From: Bacteroidales bacterium UBA1237
GTDB lineage: Bacteria; Bacteroidota; Bacteroidia; Bacteroidales; UBA932
Assembly (NCBI GenBank): GCA_002308935.1
Contig: DBWN01000218.1
Span: 4,466 to 11,106, forward strand
DNA length: 6,641 nt
Direction of reading: 5' to 3'
Shown: in pieces, positions 1 to 6,357 of the stretch
Position numbering within the stretch: the stretch's first letter is position 1
Layout: each line of letters opens with the position of its first letter
Position numbers and translations under genes: made by a program
Notes under the pieces: model-generated
The model's input: the letters and a program-made list of their open reading frames with translations, nothing else
Told to the model about the DNA's origin: nothing
Database searches by the model: none

Positions 1-34
1 TTTATAGAATATTAAAATAGTATAAATAAATAGT

Positions 35-379
35 ATGAACGCTTTATTTTTGATACTGACAATTGCTGTTGTCATCGCCAGTGTTCTTCTGACGATTGTC
101 GTGCTTCTTCAGAATGGTAAGGGAGACGGCCTCGCCAGCAATTTCGTGTCGGCAAACCAGACCCTCGGTGTAAGGCAGACCGCTGACCTTCTCGAAAAGG
201 TTACCTGGACTCTTGTGACTTTCATCCTTTTGATATCCATCATCACCACCTTCTCTCTCGGAAGGTCCGGATCCTCTACTGATATCACAGACAGGATCGA
301 GAACACTGCTTCTGAGCAGCAGCTCGAGTTCCCCTCAACTCCCGTCCAGACTTCTCCTTCAACAGAGAACGCCAATTAA
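35..379 (+). CDS. secG: SecG, preprotein translocase membrane subunit
   Basis: SecG is the small accessory subunit of the SecYEG channel in the inner membrane; it assists SecA-driven export of unfolded proteins. The 114-residue product has the SecG layout: a first hydrophobic helix at about residues 3-25, a cytoplasmic loop with the family-typical LLQNGKGDGLASNF stretch (about 24-37) and an LGVRQTADLLEKVTW segment, then a second helix at about 56-75. The last 35 or so residues are a Ser/Thr/Gln-rich polar tail, which is common and poorly conserved in Bacteroidota SecG. The start at 35 puts the first helix right at the N-terminus and follows an A/T-rich leader without a Shine-Dalgarno, as is usual in this phylum. 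Only 34 nt of upstream sequence are present, so its promoter and upstream partners cannot be judged. clpB follows on the same strand after an inverted-repeat-rich gap. Confidence 0.93.
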   Translation: MNALFLILTIAVVIASVLLTIVVLLQNGKGDGLASNFVSANQTLGVRQTADLLEKVTWTLVTFILLISIITTFSLGRSGSSTDITDRIENTASEQQLEFPSTPVQTSPSTENAN

Positions 380-406
380 CTGACAGTTTGTCAGCCTGAG
401 GGCTGA
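380..406 (+). other. Two overlapping, mutually exclusive small hairpins after secG
   Basis: Directly after the secG stop codon, CTGACA (380-385) can pair with TGTCAG (389-394) around a 3-nt loop, and TCAGCC (391-396) can pair perfectly with GGCTGA (401-406) around the loop TGAG. The two stems share TCAG at 391-394, so only one can form at a time in RNA. Neither is followed directly by a U-tract. They could stabilise the secG mRNA 3' end, act as part of an attenuator-like switch together with the larger hairpin at 424-455, or have no function. The pairings are seen; any role is inference. Confidence 0.45.
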
Positions 407-420
407 TGGAATATATTTTG
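387..420 (+). promoter_or_regulatory. Candidate Bacteroidota-type promoter for clpB
   Basis: TTTG at 387-390 lies 21 nt upstream of TATATTTTG at 412-420. This resembles the Bacteroidota consensus (TTTG, about 19-21 nt, TAnnTTTG), but the -7 element has one extra T and is therefore imperfect. Transcription would begin near 427, inside the large dyad at 424-455. The site would give clpB its own promoter, separate from secG read-through. No CIRCE operator (TTAGCACTC-N9-GAGTGCTAA) is visible. Confidence 0.4.
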
Positions 421-423
421 ACC

Positions 424-455
424 ATAGCCGTTTGTTCCATGGAGCAGACGGCTAT
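424..455 (+). terminator. 32-nt inverted repeat between secG and clpB (terminator-like hairpin or operator)
   Basis: ATAGCCGT (424-431) is the exact reverse complement of ACGGCTAT (448-455), and the symmetry continues inward to a CCATGG core, with two G-U wobbles (432/447 and 435/444). As RNA it folds into a stem of about 14 bp with the loop CATG. It is followed by only three T residues (455-457), so it is a weak match to an intrinsic terminator. It could end secG transcripts. Because it overlaps the predicted clpB transcription start, it could equally be a DNA operator or a 5'-UTR structure. The dyad is clear; its role is not. Confidence 0.5.
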
Positions 456-480
456 TTGAGCATATGTCCATGGGGCAAAA

Positions 481-486
481 AGGAGG
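481..486 (+). promoter_or_regulatory. Strong Shine-Dalgarno (AGGAGG) fixing the clpB start
   Basis: AGGAGG is followed by 10 nt and then the ATG at 497. It lies inside the coding sequence of the longer alternative that starts at 464, so it supports initiation at 497. No comparable site precedes the secG gene, the ATPase gene or the gene at 6373. Confidence 0.65.
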
Positions 487-496
487 ATACTTTATT

Positions 497-2707
497 ATGA
501 ATGCAAATACAAACAAAAATCTTCAATTCCTGCCCCGTTTCGGAGTAAACCTCAACGAAATGGCTTCTTCCGGAAAACTTGATCCGGTAATAGGCCGTGA
601 CGATGAGATAAGAAGGGTACTCCAAATTCTGAGCAGAAGGACAAAGAACAATCCTATACTGGTAGGTGAACCAGGAGTAGGAAAAACCGCTATTTCTGAA
701 GGAATCGCCCAAAAGATTGTTGACGGCAATGTGCCTGAGAACCTTAAGGACAAGACCGTCTACTCTCTTGACATGGGTGCTCTTATCGCTGGAGCAAAAT
801 ACCAAGGAGAGTTCGAGGAGAGGCTTAAGGGAGTCGTCAAAGAGGTTGTCGACAGCCAAGGCGACATCATTCTTTTCATTGATGAAATCCACACCCTTGT
901 GGGTGCCGGAAAAACTTCGGGAGCAATGGATGCCTCCAATATCCTCAAGCCGGCGCTTGCAAGAGGAGAACTGAGAACCATCGGCTCAACTACCCTTGAT
1001 GAATACCAGAAGTATTTCGAAACAGACAAGGCCCTCGAGAGGAGGTTCCAGATCGTCCCGGTTGACGAACCATCACCAGCCGAGTCCATCTCAATCCTTA
1101 GAGGACTTAAGGAGAAATACGAGAACCATCATAGGGTAAGTATTGAAGATGACGCGCTTATCGCGGCTGTTAACCTTTCCCACAGGTATATAACGAACAG
1201 GTTCCTTCCTGATAAGGCTATAGACCTTATTGATGAGGCTGCTTCCAAGCTCCGTCTCGAAATGAACTCAGTCCCTGAGCCGATTGACGACCTTAACAGC
1301 AAAATCCGTCAGCTCGAAATCGAGAAAGAAGCCATCAAGAGAGAGGGCGTTTCCCTTAAACTTGAGAAGATCGAGGACCAATTGAAAGAACTCGGTGCGG
1401 AAAGAGACGAGCTCATGAAGAAATGGAATGAGGAGAAGGAAATACTATCTTCCCTCCAGTCTGCTCGCCAGAAGATGGAAGACTACAAGATTGAAGCCCA
1501 GGCCGCTGAACGCTCCGGTGACTACGGTAAAGTTGCTGAACTGCGCTATGGAAGGATGGCTGAAGCGAAACGTACCATTGATGAGCTGACGGCCAAACAG
1601 GAGAAAATCAAAGACCCCATTATCACGGAAGCTGTTACACCTGAAGACGTTGCAGAAGTTGTTGCCAAGTGGACCGGAATCCCCGTCAAGAGGATGCTTG
1701 AAAGTGAGAAGGAGAAACTTCTGCGCATGGAGAGTGAACTGCACAAGAGGGTCGTAGGTCAAGATTATGCTATTGAGGCGGTATCAGACGCCGTCAGACG
1801 TAATCGTGCAGGTCTTTCCAACGAGAAGCGTCCAATCGGATCTTTCCTTTTCATGGGTACTACCGGTGTCGGTAAGACAGAACTGGCCAAGGCTCTTGCA
1901 GAATTCCTGTTCAACGACGAGAACATGATAACCCGTATTGATATGAGTGAATATCAGGAGCGTCACACTGTGAGCCGTCTTATAGGAGCGCCTCCGGGAT
2001 ACGTAGGATACGATGAGGGTGGTCAGCTTACTGAAGCCGTAAGAAGAAAACCCTACTCTGTAGTGCTTCTTGATGAAATAGAAAAGGCCCATCCTGATGT
2101 GTTCAATACTCTTCTTCAGGTTCTTGACGATGGTCGACTGACTGACAACAAAGGCCGTACAGTTGATTTCAAGAACACAATCCTGATAATGACTTCAAAC
2201 GCCGGTTCGGAGATTATCCAGGGTTATATGGAGAACCTCCCGGACATAGATTCCGAGGATGCGATGTCCCAAATGGGAGCTATCGCAAAGAGAAGGCAGA
2301 TGCTTGACGAATGCAAAGAAAGGGTCACTGAAGTCCTCAAACAGACCGTTCGGCCTGAATTCCTGAACAGGATCGATGAAATCATCATGTTCGACCCTCT
2401 GACCAAGGGTGATATCCGTGAGATCCTTCACATCCAGATGAAACAGCTTCAGGACAGGCTCGCGGAAGATGGCGTTTCCATCACATTCACAAAGGCATTC
2501 GAGGACTATATGACTGAAAAAGGATATGACCCCGCTTATGGTGCCAGACCAGTGAAAAGGATAATGCAAAGGGAGCTTGTAAACCAGCTCGCCAAGGCTA
2601 TTCTTGAGGGTCGGGTCCATAAGGAGACTGCTATAGAAATTGATGCTTTGGGAGACGAGGTCGTGATGCGCAACATCGGGAAACCAACCATTGAAAATAA
2701 TGCTTAA
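497..2707 (+). CDS. clpB: ClpB-type disaggregase lacking the N-terminal domain
   Basis: A hexameric AAA+ ATPase that, with DnaK, threads aggregated proteins through its central pore in the cytoplasm. The 736-residue product begins almost at the first ATPase module. NBD1 has Walker A GEPGVGKT (57-64), pore-loop KYQG (101-104), Walker B ending D129-E130 and an arginine-finger pair at R182-R183. A full coiled-coil M-domain spans about 256-378 and includes a family-typical GDYGKVAELRYG stretch. NBD2 has Walker A GTTGVGKT (454-461), pore-loop GYVGY (501-505), Walker B D526-E527, R619/R625 and sensor-2 GAR (682-684). The long M-domain points to ClpB rather than ClpC. Typical ClpB has about 860 residues; the missing part is the N-terminal Clp-N domain of roughly 140. 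An in-frame ATG at 464 would add 11 residues, but AGGAGG at 481-486 lies 10 nt before the ATG at 497, which decides the start. Such a strong Shine-Dalgarno is unusual in this phylum. Confidence 0.92.
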   Translation: MNANTNKNLQFLPRFGVNLNEMASSGKLDPVIGRDDEIRRVLQILSRRTKNNPILVGEPGVGKTAISEGIAQKIVDGNVPENLKDKTVYSLDMGALIAGAKYQGEFEERLKGVVKEVVDSQGDIILFIDEIHTLVGAGKTSGAMDASNILKPALARGELRTIGSTTLDEYQKYFETDKALERRFQIVPVDEPSPAESISILRGLKEKYENHHRVSIEDDALIAAVNLSHRYITNRFLPDKAIDLIDEAASKLRLEMNSVPEPIDDLNSKIRQLEIEKEAIKREGVSLKLEKIEDQLKELGAERDELMKKWNEEKEILSSLQSARQKMEDYKIEAQAAERSGDYGKVAELRYGRMAEAKRTIDELTAKQEKIKDPIITEAVTPEDVAEVVAKWTGIPVKRMLESEKEKLLRMESELHKRVVGQDYAIEAVSDAVRRNRAGLSNEKRPIGSFLFMGTTGVGKTELAKALAEFLFNDENMITRIDMSEYQERHTVSRLIGAPPGYVGYDEGGQLTEAVRRKPYSVVLLDEIEKAHPDVFNTLLQVLDDGRLTDNKGRTVDFKNTILIMTSNAGSEIIQGYMENLPDIDSEDAMSQMGAIAKRRQMLDECKERVTEVLKQTVRPEFLNRIDEIIMFDPLTKGDIREILHIQMKQLQDRLAEDGVSITFTKAFEDYMTEKGYDPAYGARPVKRIMQRELVNQLAKAILEGRVHKETAIEIDALGDEVVMRNIGKPTIENNA

Positions 2708-2730
2708 AGAGCGATTATTTCTTGGAAATC

Positions 2731-2762
2731 ACCCACAGAGGAGCCTTTCTCTGTGGGTTTTT
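2731..2762 (+). terminator. Intrinsic terminator after clpB
   Basis: CCCACAGAG (2732-2740) pairs perfectly with CTCTGTGGG (2749-2757), extended by one A-T pair at 2731/2758, around an 8-nt loop. Five T residues follow at 2758-2762. It sits 23 nt after the clpB stop codon and separates clpB from the downstream ATPase gene. Confidence 0.88.
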
Positions 2763-2830
2763 AGTTTACTGTGTCTGATAAGAACCGTTCGCTACAGGAA
2801 ATGCAGCACTATCTCATAAATGAACATTCA

Positions 2831-2853
2831 ATATTTCGGAATTGACCGAATAT
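2831..2853. promoter_or_regulatory. Imperfect inverted repeat at the -33 region of the ATPase promoter (possible operator)
   Basis: ATATTTCGG (2831-2839) and CCGAATAT (2846-2853) form an inverted repeat with one extra T in the left arm and a 6-nt spacer, AATTGA. The spacer contains the candidate -33 TTG. A repressor bound here would cover the promoter. No regulator gene is identified nearby, so autoregulation through the product's own winged-helix region is only one possibility. Confidence 0.35.
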
Positions 2854-2875
2854 CAGCTTTTTTGTATATATTTGC
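2842..2875 (+). promoter_or_regulatory. Bacteroidota-type promoter for the ATPase gene
   Basis: TATATTTG at 2867-2874, followed by C, matches TAnnTTTG exactly. A TTG at 2842-2844 lies 22 nt upstream and is a slightly distant -33 element. Transcription would start near 2880 and leave a short A/T-rich leader of about 38 nt before the ATG at 2918. The terminator upstream and this promoter together mark the ATPase gene as its own unit. Confidence 0.65.
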
Positions 2876-2917
2876 ATCAGATACCACAACTAAAATTAAT
2901 TTAACAGCCATAAAATA

Positions 2918-4243
2918 ATGAGAAAACTATTGTTCCGTGACGTCGAAATAGAGTCAATGAAGAGGGAATTATGGATGTCTGAGAACAAACAGAGCAGACT
3001 GACCCTTGTGACCGGCCGTTCAGGAGTCGGGAAAACCCTCCTTGCGATATCGGTTACCCAGAAGACCACAAGGCTTTACTTCAACCTCACCGACCGCCCG
3101 GAAAAAATGATGATGTCATCCTTCATTGAAGAGGTCAGGCTCCGTCTGGACACTTACGTACCCCATACGGTGAAGTCCATGACCGGTCTTCTTTCTTTTC
3201 TCTTCGATCTTTCGCAAAGGAAGGCGTTCACCCTTATCTTGGATCATTTCGACGAATACATCGGGAAGGACATCGATTCCTGCGGAGAGCTGCGCAAGAA
3301 ATGGGACGAGACCCGATTTGAAGGGCGCCTCAACCTTATCATCATAACCAGGAACCCTTTCATAAACCGCAAACTGTTTTCTCTTTATGGCTCGCCCTTC
3401 CTGAACAGTGTAGACTGCACCATTTACCTGAAGCCTTTCACTGCCTCACAGATGAAATCGATCATTTCTTCTGACGGGAAATCCCTCAAAGGGGATGACC
3501 TTCTTGCCATGTGCATGGTTACAGGCGGGCTTCCGGAACTTGTCAACTACTGCCTATCAAAAAGACTTGTCAAAAAAGACGCACTTCTGGAGGATTTCTT
3601 CTCAGACGAGTCTCCTATGATCCATTATGGAGAAAAGATGCTTTCACGAATCCTCGGGAAGTCAAGAGAAGTGTACCTTTCCATCCTTATGCTGGTGGCG
3701 ACAGGCAATCCTACTCAATCCGAAATCCAGGAGAAGATAGGAGGCTCCAACGTAGGTGGTCACCTTCTGAAGCTTGAAACTGAATACGGTCTTCTGACCA
3801 AGGTGCGTCCTTTAATGGCAGCAGAAGACAGCAGGAATGTGGTGCGATATACCATAACTGACGCATTCCTTCTCTTCTGGCTTAGATTTGTTGAAGGGGC
3901 TAGAACAGAATACGACATGTTCCGTACCGATCTGCTCCTTGAAAGGGCAAAGGCGGATTTCAAGGCTTTTTCGAAAGAGACTCTCAAAAGATACTTTACC
4001 CAGATGCTGTCCGAGCAGCAGCCATCTCTGGAGATAGGAGGAGAATGGAAGAGCGGTGATCCGACTGAGATAGACATCCTTGCCCTCGACAGGGAAGCAG
4101 GAAGGGCGATCGTAGTGGACGTGGAGTACGATGCGTCTTCCTTCAACAAAAAAACGTTCCTCGAGAAGGTGTCTTCAATGAGGAACGGTTCTTTGAAAGG
4201 TCTGCTGATCGACCCTAGGTTATTTACAGTGGCGGACATGTAA
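2918..4243 (+). CDS. P-loop ATPase with C-terminal DUF234 (nuclease-like) domain
   Basis: The 441-residue product has the architecture of the archaeal-type ATPase plus DUF234 family (MNS-type P-loop NTPases), widespread in Bacteroidales and archaea with no settled role. Visible in order: Walker A GRSGVGKT (33-40); a Walker B strand ending in LDHFDE (108-113); a GGLPELVNYC stretch like the GG-P motif of the helical domain; a winged-helix-like segment at about 240-305; the family signature YTITDAFLLFWLRFV (311-325); and a C-terminal region with EIGGEW (372-377), EID (384-386) and VVDVEYD (399-405), which aligns with the EID...E-x-K core of PD-(D/E)XK folds. The usual glutamate after the Walker B aspartate is H110, and the usual E-x-K appears as D401-V-E403, so the nuclease lysine is missing. 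No signal peptide or membrane segment is seen; it is probably cytoplasmic. It has its own promoter. The fold assignment is good; function is unknown. Confidence 0.85.
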   Translation: MRKLLFRDVEIESMKRELWMSENKQSRLTLVTGRSGVGKTLLAISVTQKTTRLYFNLTDRPEKMMMSSFIEEVRLRLDTYVPHTVKSMTGLLSFLFDLSQRKAFTLILDHFDEYIGKDIDSCGELRKKWDETRFEGRLNLIIITRNPFINRKLFSLYGSPFLNSVDCTIYLKPFTASQMKSIISSDGKSLKGDDLLAMCMVTGGLPELVNYCLSKRLVKKDALLEDFFSDESPMIHYGEKMLSRILGKSREVYLSILMLVATGNPTQSEIQEKIGGSNVGGHLLKLETEYGLLTKVRPLMAAEDSRNVVRYTITDAFLLFWLRFVEGARTEYDMFRTDLLLERAKADFKAFSKETLKRYFTQMLSEQQPSLEIGGEWKSGDPTEIDILALDREAGRAIVVDVEYDASSFNKKTFLEKVSSMRNGSLKGLLIDPRLFTVADM

Positions 4244-4249
4244 TCCGCC
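4231..4249. other. Small hairpin across the ATPase stop codon, between convergent genes
   Basis: GGCGGA (4231-4236) pairs with TCCGCC (4244-4249) around a 7-nt loop that contains the TAA stop codon of the ATPase gene. No T-tract follows in either direction. Only 13 bp separate the two convergent stop codons, so this is the only terminator-like structure seen at the junction. It may be a weak bidirectional transcription end or nothing. Confidence 0.3.
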
Positions 4250-4256
4250 TCGGGGA

Positions 4257-6062
4257 CTATTCTCCTTTCGGCTGCTCTATTGTTTCTCCGTGCATCTCAA
4301 CAACGGTCTGTTTCCAAAGATCGGTGTACCCGGGATTCGTTATACCATCAGGGAGATGTGAGGAAAACTCGCTATGTTTGAAGGTACCGTCTGGATTCTG
4401 TGCTTTTACGTTTCCGTCAACGAATTTCACAAGGAGAGTCTTTTCGAGTTCCCTCCAAGCCACGAACTGGTTCTGGGCGGTTTCGACTGAATAATTCGTA
4501 AGGAACCTTTTGACCGTAACGAAAGCATCGCCGGTATCTTCCTTCGGATCATAGTAATATTCCTTCTTCTCTGCCTTCTCTGACTCTTTCTCTGCAACAA
4601 CCAGATAGAGGTCGAGAGCCTCATTGTCGACTTCAAAGACCTTTCTGAGCTGGTCCTTTTCATACTGGTCGATCTTCTGGCGGACGAAAGGAGCCATTAC
4701 ATTGTACATTTTATAGCATGCGTTGGAAATCCTGTTGTTGATCCAGAATGACGAAGACTCGGAATAGGTGAGCATATCGCCATTACCCTCTTGATAACAC
4801 TTGGGAATTTTGGTGGTGCATGTGTAAATGGGGGTAAGGTATGACGTGGCGGCATCATCTGTACCGAACCACAAAATGCCCCCGATAACATCAGGGAAAG
4901 CGCTTCTTGCCTGACCCACGAACCAGAATCCGGTTTGCTGGGTCGCAATCGCCCTTTCATTGATATAAGTCTTTCCCTCAACCGTGAAATTCATGGGCCT
5001 CCACCTGTAAGGGAGAGCGTTACCACCGGCTCCGATATCCTGTGTCATATCCATAGGAGTGCCTTCATAGTGGTCCCTCATGACATCGGCGATATCCTTT
5101 ACGGTAAGCTTCTTGGCAGGCTGGATATAAAGAGGCATCCTGTTCTCGGCGCTGTACCCCATCGCATAGTCGATGTAGTTGTAGGCATCTTTGGTCACCA
5201 TTCGGCCGTTCTCGTCTTCAGCTGTAAACCAACCGTTTGAGAGGATGTTGAATGCACTCCAGACCCTTGCTTCGCAGGCTCTCATTCCACCGAAATCCAA
5301 CGGGCAGTAAGCATCAGCAAAACTGAATTCGTCATCCGGTCCGTCATAGTATCCTTTCTTCTTTGCGAATGAAATCACATCCGGAGAGTAACGGCAGTTC
5401 TCGGGATCCTTGAGAGGGAATGTGGTGATTCTCGCCTGATTGGCATGTGCGCTTATGTATCCGTCAGGAATACGGCGGGCGACCCAAACGACACCCTTGT
5501 TGAGGTTGGCTCCGTTCTTCATGACCATGCCTTTGCCGATAAGTTCAAGAATCCAGACTTCGTTTTTGTCGGCAATGGTGAAGCTTTCTCCGTCCGAGTA
5601 GTAGCCGTACTCATTTGCTAGATCAGTCATCAGAGTAATGGCTTCCTTGGCAGTCTTGCACCTCTCAAGTGCGACATAAATCATGGAGCCATAATCTATC
5701 CCGCCATTTTTGTCACGCAGCTCACTTCTGCCCCCGAAAGTTGTTTCGGCAATGATAAGCTGATGCTCATTCATATTGCCCACCCTCTGGTAAGTATGTG
5801 CAGGCTGAGGAATTTCTCCTAGATATCTACCGCTGTCCCAATCGTATATCTTCCTGGTCGCACCCGCTTTCCAGTTTCCGGCCGGAGCATAATACAGCTC
5901 GCCGAACAATGCATGAGAGTCGGCGGCATATGAAACCAGGATTGAGCCGTCAGCGCTCGCGCCTTTGGTTACGATAATGTTTGTGCAGGCATCTGTTTTC
6001 GTAATTGCGGCCATAGACATGATGATGGCTGCCAGGATGCAGATTGTCTTTGTTCTTTTCAT
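4257..6062 (-). CDS. Exported C69-family dipeptidase (Ntn-hydrolase)
   Basis: Family C69 (PepD-like) enzymes cleave short peptides using an N-terminal cysteine exposed by processing. The 601-residue product starts with a signal peptide (MKRTK, hydrophobic core about 7-20) that ends T-D-A before C26, so cleavage there would expose the cysteine. Typical C69 segments follow: CTNIIVTKGASADGS (26-40), NMNEHQLIIAETTFGG (96-111), GESFTIADKNEVWILE (158-173), then VVWVARR and ISAHANQARI. The highly charged stretch at about residues 465-505 is probably surface. The residues before C26 do not form a lipobox, so it is probably soluble in the periplasm or secreted. The frame stays open back to an ATG at 6155, but that would put 31 polar, Pro-rich residues before the signal peptide, so 6062 is preferred. 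The gene is monocistronic here, convergent with the ATPase gene and divergent from the gene at 6373. Family assignment is firm; substrate is unknown. Confidence 0.88.
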   Translation of the reverse strand: MKRTKTICILAAIIMSMAAITKTDACTNIIVTKGASADGSILVSYAADSHALFGELYYAPAGNWKAGATRKIYDWDSGRYLGEIPQPAHTYQRVGNMNEHQLIIAETTFGGRSELRDKNGGIDYGSMIYVALERCKTAKEAITLMTDLANEYGYYSDGESFTIADKNEVWILELIGKGMVMKNGANLNKGVVWVARRIPDGYISAHANQARITTFPLKDPENCRYSPDVISFAKKKGYYDGPDDEFSFADAYCPLDFGGMRACEARVWSAFNILSNGWFTAEDENGRMVTKDAYNYIDYAMGYSAENRMPLYIQPAKKLTVKDIADVMRDHYEGTPMDMTQDIGAGGNALPYRWRPMNFTVEGKTYINERAIATQQTGFWFVGQARSAFPDVIGGILWFGTDDAATSYLTPIYTCTTKIPKCYQEGNGDMLTYSESSSFWINNRISNACYKMYNVMAPFVRQKIDQYEKDQLRKVFEVDNEALDLYLVVAEKESEKAEKKEYYYDPKEDTGDAFVTVKRFLTNYSVETAQNQFVAWRELEKTLLVKFVDGNVKAQNPDGTFKHSEFSSHLPDGITNPGYTDLWKQTVVEMHGETIEQPKGE

Positions 6063-6226
6063 CTCTGTCCCCGACGGTTTTCCGGGTGGTCCGGCAGGCT
6101 GATACGGGGTAGTCCTGTTGTTATGAAAAATCCGTTTATTTCGTTTAGTCAGCAAAACCCTTGCCGAGGGGATGCCGGTAGCGGTTCCGTATGCACGTTT
6201 CCGTCAGTGCTGTTCGCCTCCATGAA

Positions 6227-6258
6227 TTTGCCGTTTGTCATTAATTCATTAATTTTGC
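6227..6258 (+). promoter_or_regulatory. Bacteroidota-type promoter upstream of the secreted-protein gene
   Basis: TTTG at 6227-6230 is separated by 19 nt from TAATTTTG at 6250-6257, followed by C. Both elements and the spacing fit the Bacteroidota consensus very well. Transcription would start near 6264 and leave a leader of about 110 nt before the ATG at 6373. Confidence 0.65.
6239..6254 (+). repeat. Tandem 8-bp repeat (CATTAATT x2) inside the promoter
   Basis: CATTAATT occurs twice head to tail, at 6239-6246 and 6247-6254. The second copy overlaps the -7 element. The core ATTAAT is itself a palindrome, so each copy could be a half-turn protein site. It may be an operator or a chance A/T-rich duplication. 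Confidence 0.5.
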
Positions 6259-6264
6259 GCCAAT

Positions 6265-6274
6265 CCTTTAAAGG
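6265..6274. promoter_or_regulatory. Palindrome CCTTTAAAGG at the predicted transcription start
   Basis: This is a perfect 10-bp palindrome lying within the first bases after the predicted plus-strand transcription start near 6264. A regulator bound here would block initiation. The symmetry is seen; the regulatory role is inferred. Confidence 0.25.
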
Positions 6275-6348
6275 CAAGGAGGAAAGGCCCATCTCATAGA
6301 GGGCACGGAAGTTGCGGAGCAAATGCTTGCGAAGACCGTTTACAAATT

Positions 6349-6357
6349 GCAAATCTA
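6349..6357 (-). promoter_or_regulatory. Weak candidate -7 element for the C69 gene
   Basis: Read on the minus strand this is TAGATTTGC, an exact TAnnTTTG match followed by C. No TTTG or TTG is found at the expected distance upstream on that strand, so it is only a partial promoter. If used, the C69 mRNA would start near 6343 with a leader of about 280 nt. No better TAnnTTTG site was found on the minus strand between 6063 and 6372. Confidence 0.25.

Noticed and set aside
464..496. clpB start at the ATG at 464
   Set aside because: The AGGAGG at 481-486 lies within this extension and is positioned for the ATG at 497; the extra 11 residues have no ClpB likeness.
380..496. CIRCE/HrcA heat-shock operator upstream of clpB
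   Set aside because: The TTAGCACTC-N9-GAGTGCTAA pattern is absent; the dyad present has a different sequence.
452..892. Long minus-strand open frames antisense to clpB (also near 2195-2620)
   Set aside because: They lie within the strongly conserved clpB coding sequence and show no protein-family features; they are shadows of the real frame.
464..4243. clpB and the DUF234 ATPase as one operon or a joint defence module
   Set aside because: A strong terminator after clpB and a separate promoter before the ATPase gene make them independent units, and no other defence-type gene is present.
5982..6000. Lipoprotein signal at C26 of the C69 peptidase
   Set aside because: The residues before the cysteine (K-T-D-A) do not fit a lipobox, and this cysteine is the family nucleophile.
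6063..6155. N-terminal extension of 31 residues on the C69 peptidase from the ATG at 6155
   Set aside because: It would bury the signal peptide behind a polar, proline-rich stretch; the ATG at 6062 gives a standard signal peptide ending at the catalytic cysteine.
6149..6352. Minus-strand 67-codon open frame between the divergent genes
   Set aside because: No family resemblance or clear start signal, and it overlaps a strong plus-strand promoter. It looks like a chance open frame.
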